DNA of 64,000 bases from Lentzea sp. NBRC 102530 (GCF_030269365.1 NZ_BSTF01000022.1:1-64000); one strand, 5' to 3'; shown: positions 9,950-19,411, counted from the stretch's first letter. The notes: generated from the letters alone by a model not told the origin. A program made the numbers and translations.

Positions 9950-10912
9950 GTGAAGCTGCTCGTCACGGGCGGGGCCGGATACGTCGGCAGTGTGTGCGCT
10001 GCCAGGCTGCTCGAAGCCGGCCACGAGGTGGTCGTCCTCGACGACCTCTCGACCGGCCACGAGGACGCCGTGCCCGCGGGAGCGCGCTTCATCCAGGGTG
10101 ACATCGCCGAGGTCATCGGCGATGTCCTCGCGGAAGGGTTCGACGGAGTTCTGCACTTCGCGGCGAAGTCCCTCGTCGGCGAGTCCATGCAGGACCCCGG
10201 CAAGTATTGGACGGGCAACGTCCTTACCGCGATTGACCTGCTCGACGCGATGAAGGATCACGGCACGCCGAAGCTCGTCTTCTCCTCGACTGCCGCGACG
10301 TACGGCGAGCCGCGGGAGGTACCGATCCCCGAGACCGCTCCCACCTCGCCGACCAACACCTACGGCGCCACCAAGCTGGCCATCGACCACGCGATCACGT
10401 CGTACGCCGCGGCGCACGGCCTCGCGGCGACGAGCCTGCGGTACTTCAACGTCGCCGGCGCCTACGGCAGCATCGGCGAGCGGCACGCGACCGAGACCCA
10501 CCTCATCCCGCTCGTGCTGCAGGTCGCGCTCGGGCAGCGGGAGCACATCTCGATCTACGGCGAGGACTGGCCCACCGAGGACGGCACCTGCGTCCGCGAC
10601 TACATCCACGTCCTGGACCTCGCGGACGCCCACCTCCTCGCGCTGGAGAACGCCACCGCGGGCGAGCACCGGATCTACAACCTGGGCAACGGCACCGGCT
10701 TCTCGGTGAAGCAGGTCATCGACACCTGCCGCGAGGTCACCGGCCACCCGATCCCCGCCGTCGTCGCCCCCCGGCGCGCCGGCGACCCGGCCGTCCTCGT
10801 CGCCTCCGCCGAGAAGGCCCGCACCGAACTCGGCTGGAAGCCCGAGCGCGCGGACATCACCGGCATCGTCCGCGACGCGTGGGAGTTCACCCGCGCCCGG
10901 CACGGGGCCTGA
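9950..10912 (+). CDS. galE: UDP-glucose 4-epimerase
   Basis: A 320-aa extended short-chain dehydrogenase interconverting UDP-glucose and UDP-galactose. The NAD-binding GGAGYVGS is at residues 7-14, and the catalytic Ser/Tyr/Lys are in FSSTAATYG and NTYGATK. The substrate region is RYFNVAGAYGSIGERH. Start: GTG at 9950, with a second GTG directly before it, preceded by GAGG. It lies downstream of ideR-galK, so galactose phosphorylation and epimerization are encoded together, with galT not in sight. The S9 peptidase starts 6 bp behind. Confidence 0.94.
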   Translation: MKLLVTGGAGYVGSVCAARLLEAGHEVVVLDDLSTGHEDAVPAGARFIQGDIAEVIGDVLAEGFDGVLHFAAKSLVGESMQDPGKYWTGNVLTAIDLLDAMKDHGTPKLVFSSTAATYGEPREVPIPETAPTSPTNTYGATKLAIDHAITSYAAAHGLAATSLRYFNVAGAYGSIGERHATETHLIPLVLQVALGQREHISIYGEDWPTEDGTCVRDYIHVLDLADAHLLALENATAGEHRIYNLGNGTGFSVKQVIDTCREVTGHPIPAVVAPRRAGDPAVLVASAEKARTELGWKPERADITGIVRDAWEFTRARHGA

Positions 10913-10918
10913 GCCGGG

Positions 10919-12922
10919 ATGACCGACTTCGCCTCCTTCGAGAGCTACAACGCCACCCCGCGGCTCGCGTCGCTCGCGCTGTCCCCGGACGGCACCCGGC
11001 TCGTCACGGTCGTGTCCACGCTCGCCGCGGACGGCAAGACGTGGCAGGGCGCGCTCTGGGAGGTCGACCCCACCGGCGAGCGGGAGGCCGTCCGGCTCAC
11101 CCGTTCCGCCAAGGGGGACTCCTCCCCGGTGTTCGCGCCGGACGGATCGCTGCTGTTCCTGTCGGCGCGCCCCGACCCGCTCGCGAAACCAGGCGAGGCC
11201 AAGGACAAGAAGGCGCTGTGGCGGCTTCCGGTCCGCGGTGAGGCCGCCGAGGTCCTGCGGCCGGGTGGCGGAGTCGGTCAGGTGCGTGCCGCCGGCGACA
11301 CGGTGCTGTTCACGTCGTCGGCGTACCGCTTCACGGAGTTCGGCGAAAGCGACGAAGCCAAGCGCAAGGCCCGCGAGGACGCCGGCGTGACAGCGATCCT
11401 GCACGAGTCGTACCCGATCAGGTACTGGGACGCGGACCTCGGCCCGGCCTACCCGCGGCTGTTCGCCGCTCCCCTCGCGGACGTCGGCGTCGACACGGTC
11501 GCCGCCCTGAGCGAGGACGCCGAGAGCAGGCTCAGCGACGAGGACATCACGCTCAGCCCGGACGGGAAGCTCGCCGTCTACGGCCACGACGTCGACGTCA
11601 GCGCCGCCTACGGCCGCCGCACCGAACTGCGGATCGTGGCGACGAGCGGCGGTGAGTCCCGCGCCATCGCCTCCGAGGAGGGTTTCTCCTTCTACGGCGC
11701 CGCGTTCACGCCGGACTCGTCCGCCGTGATCGCGATCCGGTTCCGCGAGTCCACTTCGGACTCCCCGTACCGGCGCGATCTGGTGCGCATCGACCTGGGC
11801 GACAACACGGTCACGCCAGTGGCGCCCGGCTTCCAGGAGGAGCCGGACCACCCGGTGGTGAGCCCGGACGGGTCCGCGGTGTTCTTCACCGCGAGCCATC
11901 TCGGGCACCAGCCGCTCTGGCGGCTGGACCTCACGACCGGTGAGATCACCAAGCTGACGGTGTCCGGTTACTACAGCGATCTGGTCGTGAGCCCGGACGG
12001 CAAGACGCTGTACGCGCTGCGCAATTCGGTCGACCACCCGCCGCAGCCCGTGCGGCTCGCCGCCACCGGTGCCGATCAGGATCCAGAACGGCTGCGGGCG
12101 CCCGGCGCCCTCCCGTCGGTGCCCGGCACGCTCACCGAGATCTCCACGGTCGTCGCCGATGGCCGGACGGTCCGTTCCTGGCTGGTGCTGCCCGAAGGCG
12201 CCTCCGCCGATTCCCCCGCTCCCCTGGTGCTGTGGGTGCACGGTGGTCCGGTCATGAGCTGGAACGGCTGGACCTGGCGCTGGAACCCGTGGCTCATGGC
12301 CGCCCGGGGCTACGCCATCCTGCTGCCCGACCCCGCCCTGTCGACCGGCTACGGGCCGGACTTCATCAAGGCCGGCTGGGGCCGGTGGGGTGCTGAGCCC
12401 TATACGGACCTGATGGCTATCACGGACGTCGCGGTCGAGCGGGCCGACATCGACGCCTCCCGCACCGCCGCCATGGGTGGCTCCTTCGGTGGCTACATGG
12501 CCAACTGGATCGCGACTCAGACCGACCGGTTCCGCGCCATCGTCACGCACGCCTCGCTGTGGCACCTCGACGCCTTCTCCGGCGGCACCGACAGTTCCTA
12601 CTTCTGGATGCGGGAGATGGGCGACCCCCTCACGCAGCCGGAGCGGATCCAGGCCAACTCCCCGCACCTGCGGGTGGCCGACATCAAGACCCCGATGCTC
12701 GTCATCCACGGGGACAAGGACTACCGGGTTCCCATCGGTGAGGGACATCGCCTGTACTTCGACCTCGTCCGCCACGGGGTGAAGGCGAAATATCTTTACT
12801 ACCCAACTGAAAACCACTGGATTCTCACCCCCGGCAACTCTCGGGTCTGGTACGAGACGGTGTGGGCGTTCCTGGCCGAGCACGTGCTGGATCAGGACTG
12901 GGAACGACCCGAACTGCTCTGA
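10919..12922 (+). CDS. S9-family serine peptidase (prolyl oligopeptidase / acylaminoacyl-peptidase type)
   Basis: A 667-aa two-domain enzyme. The N-terminal two thirds is a beta-propeller with repeated LSPDG/VSPDG blades. The C-terminal alpha/beta-hydrolase has the nucleophile in AMGGSFGGYMANW (Ser near residue 522), Asp in HGDKDYRVP (near 597) and His in TENHWIL (near 632). Such enzymes cleave short peptides entering through the propeller. No signal peptide, hence cytoplasmic. ATG at 10919, 6 bp after galE in the same direction, so probably the last gene of the ideR-galK-galE unit. Its 3' end overlaps the convergent DUF4192 gene by 31 bp. Confidence 0.9.
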   Translation: MTDFASFESYNATPRLASLALSPDGTRLVTVVSTLAADGKTWQGALWEVDPTGEREAVRLTRSAKGDSSPVFAPDGSLLFLSARPDPLAKPGEAKDKKALWRLPVRGEAAEVLRPGGGVGQVRAAGDTVLFTSSAYRFTEFGESDEAKRKAREDAGVTAILHESYPIRYWDADLGPAYPRLFAAPLADVGVDTVAALSEDAESRLSDEDITLSPDGKLAVYGHDVDVSAAYGRRTELRIVATSGGESRAIASEEGFSFYGAAFTPDSSAVIAIRFRESTSDSPYRRDLVRIDLGDNTVTPVAPGFQEEPDHPVVSPDGSAVFFTASHLGHQPLWRLDLTTGEITKLTVSGYYSDLVVSPDGKTLYALRNSVDHPPQPVRLAATGADQDPERLRAPGALPSVPGTLTEISTVVADGRTVRSWLVLPEGASADSPAPLVLWVHGGPVMSWNGWTWRWNPWLMAARGYAILLPDPALSTGYGPDFIKAGWGRWGAEPYTDLMAITDVAVERADIDASRTAAMGGSFGGYMANWIATQTDRFRAIVTHASLWHLDAFSGGTDSSYFWMREMGDPLTQPERIQANSPHLRVADIKTPMLVIHGDKDYRVPIGEGHRLYFDLVRHGVKAKYLYYPTENHWILTPGNSRVWYETVWAFLAEHVLDQDWERPELL

Positions 12923-13932
12923 CCGCGGGAAAGCAGCAGGCGGGCGCTGTCCATGCACGTCGCGGACAACGCCCGCAGGTCCGAGGGCGGGAACGCGGAG
13001 CTGACCGCGCTGCGGATCAGGCTGCTCAGGGCGTGGCCTGGGCAGGCCTCGTCCGCGGCGTCGAGCGCGATGGACGCGACACCGCCGTCGCCGCGCTGGT
13101 AGGCGTAGAACGCGAGCAGGGCCGCCGGCTCCGCTCGTTCCGGTGCCGGGCAGGTCCTGGTGAGTTCGAGCCACAGCCGTTCCGCGAGCCTGGACCTCGC
13201 CTGTGTCGCGAACCCGATGCTCGCGTCCCTGACCTCGGGCATCGCCAACGCTCTCGTCAGCGCGACGATCTCCTTGTCCGGCAACGGTCCCTTGCGGTGT
13301 TCGACGGCGTCGATCGCGTCACTCACCCGACGCAGTTCGGTGCCCGGGTCGGGGTCTTCTTCGACGGTCATGAGCTCGTCGAGCAACGCGGATCTGCGTT
13401 CCAGCGCTTCCGGCGGATCCAGCGCGGCGATCGCGGCCAGGGCGGCACGCGACTCGAACGTCACGTTGCCCTCGTGCGCGGACGCGGCGGCGAGAGCGGA
13501 CAGCTGGGGATCCGGCAACGTGCCGCGGCAGTCGATGTCGAGATAGCAGAGCCACTGCGCGTCTTTCTGACACGACGGCAGCCACACGGCCTCGACGACG
13601 TCGATGCCGACACCGCCCAGGCGATTTCTGAGCGTGGTGACCAGCTGCTCGTGCGGCAGCTCCTCGGGCATGTTCTCCGAGGGTGCGCTCACGACGGCGA
13701 GGATCACTTCCGCCGCGTTGTGTTCGAGCAACGGGCCTTCCAGCTGAGCTGCCAGGTATCCCCTATGTCGCGGTCTCGGCAGGTCGACGCGCATGGTCAT
13801 GCTGACCATCTCGTCCTGCAGCACCAGCACGACGAGCGAGTCGGCCGGGTGGAACCCCATCAGGTGCGGGATCGCGGCGTAGAGGTCGCCTGCTCCGCGA
13901 ACGCGGATGGGTTTCGGGAGGGTTGAGGGCAT
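12892..13932 (-). CDS. DUF4192 protein
   Basis: A cytoplasmic protein of 346 aa (352 if the ATG at 13950 is used). The N-terminus KPIRVRGAGDLYAAIPHLMGF followed by HPADSLVVLVL is the hallmark of DUF4192, an actinobacterial family of unknown function. The C-terminal part (LLAFYAYQRGDGGVASIALDA) is helical. Neither start has a good ribosome site; family members begin shortly before KPIRV, which favours 13932. It converges on the S9 peptidase gene with 31 bp of overlap. I can suggest no function. Confidence 0.85.
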   Translation of the reverse strand: MPSTLPKPIRVRGAGDLYAAIPHLMGFHPADSLVVLVLQDEMVSMTMRVDLPRPRHRGYLAAQLEGPLLEHNAAEVILAVVSAPSENMPEELPHEQLVTTLRNRLGGVGIDVVEAVWLPSCQKDAQWLCYLDIDCRGTLPDPQLSALAAASAHEGNVTFESRAALAAIAALDPPEALERRSALLDELMTVEEDPDPGTELRRVSDAIDAVEHRKGPLPDKEIVALTRALAMPEVRDASIGFATQARSRLAERLWLELTRTCPAPERAEPAALLAFYAYQRGDGGVASIALDAADEACPGHALSSLIRSAVSSAFPPSDLRALSATCMDSARLLLSRGQSSSGRSQS

Positions 13933-14063
13933 GGGCCCACTGTGGAGCATGGGGCGGGGTTGGGGTCCGGGGTCGGCGCGGAGCTGTGGACAAGTCAGCG
14001 GGTGTGGACAGGTTGAGATCTTGGAAGGTTCGGGAACCGGGGTTTGTCGGGGGTTGCTGCTAG

Positions 14064-14103
14064 GGTGCCGCGCTTCGGTCTCGGGAGACCGAAGCGCGGC
14101 ACC
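14064..14103 (-). terminator. 19-bp perfect GC-rich hairpin behind the PepX gene
   Basis: The arms 14064-14082 and 14085-14103 are exact inverses with a two-base centre, starting 4 bp beyond the stop of the minus-strand peptidase gene. There is no U-run, as is usual for actinobacterial terminators. Confidence 0.8.
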
Positions 14104-14106
14104 ACC

Positions 14107-15906
14107 TCAGAACGATTGGAACAGCGTGCGCCAGCCGCCGACGACCGGCAGTTCCACCGACGTCCGGGTGAGGTCCAGCGCGAGACCCGCACCCGGCTGG
14201 GGGCGCAGGGTGTAGTCGTAGTCGCTGGAGATCACGACGAACTCGAGCCGGTGCCCGGTCTGCAGGACGTAGTCGTCCGGCACGATCGGCACCTCGACGT
14301 CGTAGAACTTGCCGGGCTTGATCGGCGTGGTCCTGTCCGGCCGTTCACGGTTCTGCGGATCGGTCGAACCACGCGTGATGACGTGCGACCTGCCGTCCGG
14401 GGCGCGGTCGACGAGCAGCGTCGTCACGTTGGCCGCGGGGCGGTCGAACGCGAGGCGCAGGTTCGCCGTCGACTTGCCGGACAGCCGCACCGGCTTCTTC
14501 GCCGCCTCCGAGGTGTAGGAGAGGCGGTTCGGCGAGGTCGCCAGGTCGATCAACGACTCTGCCGTCTTCGTCGCGTCGTCGGTCAGCTTCTCGACGCCGC
14601 GGCCGGGCAGGACGCCGAGCCCGCCCTTGGTGGCTCCCCCGGCGGACAGGCGCAGCTTGACGTCGGACGTGCCGGGCGCCGGCCAGTCCTTCTCGTCGAC
14701 CCATGTCTTGTCCTCGCGCTGGATGGTCGCCTTCGGCTCCTTGTCGACGCCGTTGCGGTGACCCCACAGGTACTGCGTGAACCAGCGGTTGAGCGTGCGC
14801 CGCCATTCGACCGAACGCAGCGTGTCGGCGTCGGTGTGACCCGACTGGTGCAGCCAGATCTTGTGCGGCGCGCCGACCTTCTTCAACGCCGAGTACCACT
14901 GCTCGACGTGCGTCATCTTGACGTTCCAGTCGTTGAGCCCGTGCACGGCGAGCACGGCCGCGCGGACCTTGCGGACGTCGTTCATGTAGTTGCGCTTGTC
15001 CCAGAACCGGTTGTAGTCACCGGTGACGCGGTCCTGGTCCTTGGCGATCTCGGCGATGATCGGTTTGCAGATCTCGCGGTCCGCGCGCGTGTAGACGTAC
15101 TCGGCGAGCACGTCGGCGTCCTCGCCCTGGAACGTGCCGGGTGCAACGACGGCGCCGTCCGCGCGGTAGTAGTCGTACCAGTTGGAGATGGCGGCGATGG
15201 GCACGATGGCCTCGAGGCCGCGGACGCCGGTGGAGGCGACGGCGTTGGGCAGCGTCCCGTTGTAGGAGACGCCCATCATTCCGGTCTTGCCGGTGGACCA
15301 GGTCGCCTTGATGGCTTCGCCCGTGGCGGTGCGTGCGGATGCACGGCCGTTGAGCCAGTCGACGACGACACGTGCGCCGATCGTCTCGTTGACGTCGCCG
15401 GTGGTCGGGCAGCCCGTCGACTTGCCGGTGCCGAGCGATTCGGCGTAGACGACGGCATAGCCGCGTGCGATGAAGTACGCCTCGTAGCGGCCGGAGGTGA
15501 TCGGGTTCGGGCCGAGCGCGGCGGTGATGCGTTCGTCGGAGGAGGACTTCAGCAAACGGCCGTTGCGCTTGTCGGGCACGTACAGCTCGACGTCGACGTT
15601 GTGGTTGGCGACGTCGTTGCCGCCCGAGAAGTACGGGCTGACCATGTAGACGACGGGAACCTTGAGGCCGCGTTCGGTGGCGCGAGGCCGGACGACCTCG
15701 GTGTACACCTCGTCGTCCTTGCCGTCACGGTCGCTGTCGACCGGTGCGCGGACCCAGAAGCTCTCCTTCACCACGTCCTTCGGGTCGAAGACGGGTTGCG
15801 CCTCGCCGTCGGAGAACACCGGCCCTTCGGCCGCGTTCGCCGTCGCGGGCAGGAATGGCAGGACCAGCACCGCTGTCAGCAGTGCAACTCTTCGTGCGCC
15901 CCTCAC
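14107..15906 (-). CDS. Secreted Xaa-Pro dipeptidyl-peptidase (S15 family)
   Basis: A 599-aa exported hydrolase. A signal peptide covers about the first 27 residues (VALLTAVLVLPFLPATANAA). An alpha/beta-hydrolase domain follows, with the nucleophile in MGVSYNGTLPN, Asp in VHGLNDWNVKM and His in HQSGHTDADT. The C-terminal jelly-roll (from about 440) is typical of the CocE/PepX/S15 fold. It would release X-Pro dipeptides from extracellular peptides. I start it at the GTG at 15906 behind GGGGGTG, because the upstream extension is the antisense of the next gene. It diverges from the deaminase gene over 108 bp and ends at a strong hairpin. Confidence 0.9.
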   Translation of the reverse strand: MRGARRVALLTAVLVLPFLPATANAAEGPVFSDGEAQPVFDPKDVVKESFWVRAPVDSDRDGKDDEVYTEVVRPRATERGLKVPVVYMVSPYFSGGNDVANHNVDVELYVPDKRNGRLLKSSSDERITAALGPNPITSGRYEAYFIARGYAVVYAESLGTGKSTGCPTTGDVNETIGARVVVDWLNGRASARTATGEAIKATWSTGKTGMMGVSYNGTLPNAVASTGVRGLEAIVPIAAISNWYDYYRADGAVVAPGTFQGEDADVLAEYVYTRADREICKPIIAEIAKDQDRVTGDYNRFWDKRNYMNDVRKVRAAVLAVHGLNDWNVKMTHVEQWYSALKKVGAPHKIWLHQSGHTDADTLRSVEWRRTLNRWFTQYLWGHRNGVDKEPKATIQREDKTWVDEKDWPAPGTSDVKLRLSAGGATKGGLGVLPGRGVEKLTDDATKTAESLIDLATSPNRLSYTSEAAKKPVRLSGKSTANLRLAFDRPAANVTTLLVDRAPDGRSHVITRGSTDPQNRERPDRTTPIKPGKFYDVEVPIVPDDYVLQTGHRLEFVVISSDYDYTLRPQPGAGLALDLTRTSVELPVVGGWRTLFQSF

Positions 15907-16014
15907 GAGGCACCCCCAATGCGGAAGCCAGAGACAGGGATTCGCCCTGCACCCTCTCCTTTGACTGCAAGACATGTCACCCGTCGAACGGCCCTTGACC
16001 TGAGAGCATGGACC

Positions 16015-17016
16015 GTGCACATTTCCGACTTCGTCCACGCGTTGCCGAAGGCCGAGCTGCACGTCCACCTCGTGGGCGCCGCCTCCGTCGACACCGTCCT
16101 CACGCTCGCGCGGAACCACCCCGACGGGCGCGTGCCGGTCGATGAGGCGGAGTTGCGGAAGTTCTACGAGTTCACGGACTTCCGGCACTTCATCAACGTC
16201 TACGGCGTCGTCAACGACCTCGTCACGACCGGCGAGGACGTGCGCACCCTCGTCGTCGGATACGCCCGTGACGCCGCACGGACCAACGTGCGCTACGCGG
16301 AGTTGACGATCAGTGCGACGAGTCATCTGCGCGCGGGCATCGCGCCTGACGAGCTCGTCGAGGCCTTGCGGGCGGGGCGGGAAGAGGCACTCGCGGCGCA
16401 CGGCGTCGAGTTGCAGTGGATCTTCGACGTGCCCGGCATCTGGGATCGCGACTGGGGTGTGACGAGTGCGCGGTTCGCGACCGAGTACCGGCCGGAGGGG
16501 TTGGTCGGGTTCGGGCTGGGCGGGTTCGAGTCGGATTCGCCGCGGGCGAACTTCCGCGAGGCGTTCGCGATGGCGCGGGACGCCGGGTTGCACATGGTGC
16601 CGCACGCCGGTGAGACGACGCCGCCCAGCGAAATCTGGGCCGCGTTGCGTGATCTGCGTGCCGAACGGATCGGGCACGGCGTCAGCGCGGTGCGGGACCC
16701 CGAGTTGGTGAGGCACCTGGCCGACGAGGGCGTCGTCGTGGAGGTGTGTCCGACGTCGAACATCCGCACGGGTGCGGTGAGGTCGTTGGACGAGCACCAC
16801 CTGCCCCGGCTGGTGGAGGCCGGGGTGCCGGTGGCGATCAGCACCGACGACCCCGGGATGTTCCACACCGATCTCGATCGCGAGTACCTGATCTGTCATG
16901 AACGGTTCGGGTTCGGGCGTGACGAGCTCGCCGGCCTCGCGCGGGCGGCGGTGCGGGCGTCGTTCGCGCCAGTGGAGCTGAAGGACCGGATGCTGAAGGA
17001 GATCGACGCGCTGTGA
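16015..17016 (+). CDS. Adenosine deaminase-family enzyme, resembling aminodeoxyfutalosine deaminase
   Basis: A 333-aa TIM-barrel amidohydrolase. The Zn ligands are in PKAELHVHLVG (HxH), VPHAGETT and ISTDDPGMFHTDL; RIGHGVSAVRDPEL supplies the catalytic His. LHVHLVGAAS, FTDFRHFINVY and FGLGGFESDSPRANF resemble, from memory, the Streptomyces aminodeoxyfutalosine deaminase of the futalosine menaquinone route more than classical adenosine deaminases (LHLHLEG). Which purine is deaminated cannot be settled from sequence, and no other futalosine gene is in the window. Start: GTG at 16015 with GAGAG upstream. The cutA GTG overlaps its TGA. Confidence 0.85.
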   Translation: MHISDFVHALPKAELHVHLVGAASVDTVLTLARNHPDGRVPVDEAELRKFYEFTDFRHFINVYGVVNDLVTTGEDVRTLVVGYARDAARTNVRYAELTISATSHLRAGIAPDELVEALRAGREEALAAHGVELQWIFDVPGIWDRDWGVTSARFATEYRPEGLVGFGLGGFESDSPRANFREAFAMARDAGLHMVPHAGETTPPSEIWAALRDLRAERIGHGVSAVRDPELVRHLADEGVVVEVCPTSNIRTGAVRSLDEHHLPRLVEAGVPVAISTDDPGMFHTDLDREYLICHERFGFGRDELAGLARAAVRASFAPVELKDRMLKEIDAL

Positions 17017-17327
17017 GTGGTGTGTGCGTGGTGACGACGACGGTCGATTCCGTCGAGGCCGCCGAGTCGCTGGCGAAGGGGATCGTCGAGGCGCGGTTGG
17101 GCGCGTGCGTGCAGATCGTGCCGATCCGCAGTGTCTACCGGTGGGACGGAGAGGTGCGCGTCGACGCGGAGTGGCAGTGCGTCGTGAAGACGACCGCTGT
17201 CCGCGCCGACGACCTCGTCGCGCACATCAAGGCGCAGCACACCTATGACGTGCCCGAGGTCGTCGTCACCCCCGTGGCCGGGGGCAACGACGACTACCTG
17301 GCGTGGGTTTCAGAGGAGACCTCGTAG
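17013..17327 (+). CDS. cutA: CutA-like divalent-cation tolerance protein
   Basis: A 104-aa protein of the PII-like CutA1 fold that forms trimers. EAESLAKGIVEARLGACVQI matches the family helix, with SVYRWDGEVRVDAEWQCVVK and the C-terminal HTYDVPEVVVTPVAGGNDDYLAWV. CutA proteins are linked to copper and divalent metal tolerance, but the molecular role is unclear. The GTG at 17013 overlaps the deaminase stop (GTGA), so the pair is translationally coupled. The 3' end overlaps the convergent helR gene by 18 bp. Confidence 0.93.
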   Translation: MSGVCVVTTTVDSVEAAESLAKGIVEARLGACVQIVPIRSVYRWDGEVRVDAEWQCVVKTTAVRADDLVAHIKAQHTYDVPEVVVTPVAGGNDDYLAWVSEETS

Positions 17328-19334
17328 GCGACGGGGTAGCGGTTCGGTGTGCAAGACGCCCAGTCTTTGCGTCGCCCTCGTCAACGCCACGTACAGCTCG
17401 CTGGGCGACATGCGTTGTGGTTCGACGACGAGGACGACGTCGAACTCCAGTCCCTTCGCCGCGCGCGGCGGCATCCAGCCTTCGCCGATGACGGCGATCG
17501 TGCGGTTGGTGTGTGTCTCGGCGTGTGCGTCGAGTTCGTCGTGGACGGCGGACGCGATGTCGGTCACGCGGCGGGCCCACGGGCTCGTACCGGCTTTGCG
17601 GACCGAGACCGGTGCCGACGCGTCGGGGTCGACGAGTTTCAGGACCGGGGTGGCGACGGCCATGATCTCGCCAGGGGTGCGGTAGTTGACCTCGAGGCGG
17701 CGGTAGGTGAAGCGGTCGAACACCGATCCCCAGCTGCGGACACCGCCGGCAGCCTGGCGTTGGGCCAGGTCACCCACGACGGTCATGGACTTGTTGGGGC
17801 ATCGGCGCAGCAGGACGCGCCAGTCCATCGCGGACAGTTCCTGTGCCTCGTCGACCACGACGTGGCCGTAGGTCCACGTGCGGTCGTCGGCGGCGCGTTC
17901 GGCGAGGGTTCGGTGGTCGCGCGTCTCGTGTCTCGCGGCCAGCACCTCGGCGTTGACGAAGTCGGTGACGATGTACTCGTCGGAGTCGGCGCGTTTGTCG
18001 ATGGACAGGACGTCCATGACGCCGCGGGCGTATTCGAGGTGTTCCTCTTCCTCTCGTTTCGCGGCGCGCTCGGCGGTGCCGTCGGAGCCGAGGAGGTCCG
18101 CCAGTTCGTCGAGCAGGGGGACGTCGGACACCGTCCACGCCTCGGCGTCGGGGCGGTACAGCTCCGGGGCGCCGATGCGGAAGCAGCGGCCCCCGTACAG
18201 GTCGGCGAGGAGTTGTTCGGGGGTGAGGAGGGGCCAGAGCCGGTCGACGGCATCGCGCAGGACCTGGCTGTGGCGGAGTTCGTGGCGGACGTCCTCCTCG
18301 ATCTCCGGCCAGTCGACGCCGATCAGGCGCAGCGCCGGCGCGACGAGTTCCTCGGCGAGTGCGAGGAAGAAGTACTTGCGGGCGGCGTTGTGCGGGAGGC
18401 CGTAGTAGCGGGTCTTCTCCCTGGCGACGGCGGCGATATGCGCGTCCAGGGGGACGACCACGTCCTCCAGTTCGATCTCGATCGGGTCGTCGGGGAGTTC
18501 CTGGCGGTCGGCGACGGCCACGGCCAAGAGGTCCAGCACCGATGTGTCGCCTTTGAGCCGTTGTAGCGGCGGGGTGTCCTCCAGGTCTGTCGTGACGCCG
18601 GGGTAGAGCTCGCCGGGTGTCGCGAACACGACGTCGGTCTCTCCCAGGGAGGGCAGGACGTCGCCGACGTAGCGGAGGAAGCCGGTGTTCGGGCCGACGA
18701 TCAGCACGCCGTGCCGGGAGAGGCGTTCACGGCGCGTGTACAGCAGGTATGCCACTCGGTGCAGTGCCACGGCGGTCTTGCCTGTGCCGGGGCCGCCCTC
18801 GATGACCAGGACGCCGGGGCCCGAGTAGCGGATGATCTCGTCCTGCTCGGCCTGGATGGTGGAGACGATGTCGCGCATCGTCGCGGTGCGCGGCGCGTTG
18901 AGGGCGTCGAGCAGTGCTGTCGTGTCGGTCAGCAGTTCGTCGTCGTGGAAGTCGCACAGTTCCCGGTCGCGGACGCGGAAGTGCCGTCGTAGTACGACGC
19001 CCTCCGGGTTCGCGGCGGTCGCCGTGTAGAACGGGCGCGCCGCGGGTGCGCGCCAGTCCAGCAGGAGTGGTTCGAAGTCGTCGTCGAAGAGCCCGACGCG
19101 GCCGATGTAGGTCTGGTCGCCCCTCTCCGAGTCGATGCGGCCGAAGCACAGTCCTTCCTCGGCCGCGCGGTACTTGCCCACTTCCCTGGTCAGCAGCTCG
19201 ACGAAGGCTTCGCGGTCCAGTCGCTGGGTGACGGTGTCCCGCAGGACGGCCGCGAGGTCGGCGGCCGCTTTGTTCCGTTCTTTGTCGAGCCTTTCATACA
19301 GAGAGGTGATCCGTGCCTGTTCGCTCGCCAACAC
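17310..19334 (-). CDS. helR: HelR/HelD-like RNA polymerase recycling ATPase (UvrD-superfamily)
   Basis: A 674-aa helicase-superfamily-1 protein. An N-terminal coiled region (EQARITSLYERLDKERNKAA) is followed by a YIGRVGLFDDDFEPLLLDWR segment typical of HelD, Walker A in EGGPGTGKTAVALHRVAYLL, Walker B/motif II VVVDEAQELS, motif III VVGDLAQRQ and the C-terminal motif VALTRATQRLGVLH. HelD/HelR proteins pull RNA polymerase off DNA. Actinobacterial HelR also displaces rifamycin and gives tolerance. Start: GTG at 19334, five bases behind GGGGG; the longer reading frame to 19379 has no ribosome site. The promoter region carries an unusual inverted repeat (19344-19411). HelR subtype, rather than other HelD, is my inference. 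Confidence 0.82.
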   Translation of the reverse strand: MLASEQARITSLYERLDKERNKAAADLAAVLRDTVTQRLDREAFVELLTREVGKYRAAEEGLCFGRIDSERGDQTYIGRVGLFDDDFEPLLLDWRAPAARPFYTATAANPEGVVLRRHFRVRDRELCDFHDDELLTDTTALLDALNAPRTATMRDIVSTIQAEQDEIIRYSGPGVLVIEGGPGTGKTAVALHRVAYLLYTRRERLSRHGVLIVGPNTGFLRYVGDVLPSLGETDVVFATPGELYPGVTTDLEDTPPLQRLKGDTSVLDLLAVAVADRQELPDDPIEIELEDVVVPLDAHIAAVAREKTRYYGLPHNAARKYFFLALAEELVAPALRLIGVDWPEIEEDVRHELRHSQVLRDAVDRLWPLLTPEQLLADLYGGRCFRIGAPELYRPDAEAWTVSDVPLLDELADLLGSDGTAERAAKREEEEHLEYARGVMDVLSIDKRADSDEYIVTDFVNAEVLAARHETRDHRTLAERAADDRTWTYGHVVVDEAQELSAMDWRVLLRRCPNKSMTVVGDLAQRQAAGGVRSWGSVFDRFTYRRLEVNYRTPGEIMAVATPVLKLVDPDASAPVSVRKAGTSPWARRVTDIASAVHDELDAHAETHTNRTIAVIGEGWMPPRAAKGLEFDVVLVVEPQRMSPSELYVALTRATQRLGVLHTEPLPRRLRGLL

Positions 19335-19343
19335 CTTGCCCCC

Positions 19344-19411
19344 TGTGATACAATAATTCTGTCTTCCCGGAAAATTCATTCCGAAAATGCAAAGCCATTC
19401 TTTGTATCACA
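19344..19411. promoter_or_regulatory. Widely spaced 10-bp inverted repeat in front of helR
   Basis: TGTGATACAA (19344-19353) and its exact inverse TTGTATCACA (19402-19411) lie 48 bp apart in an AT-rich island between helR and the divergent GH4 gene. The left copy overlaps a possible helR -10 (TATCAC read on the minus strand, with TTTCCG 17 bp upstream). This suggests an operator with two half-sites or two binding sites. Confidence 0.5.
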
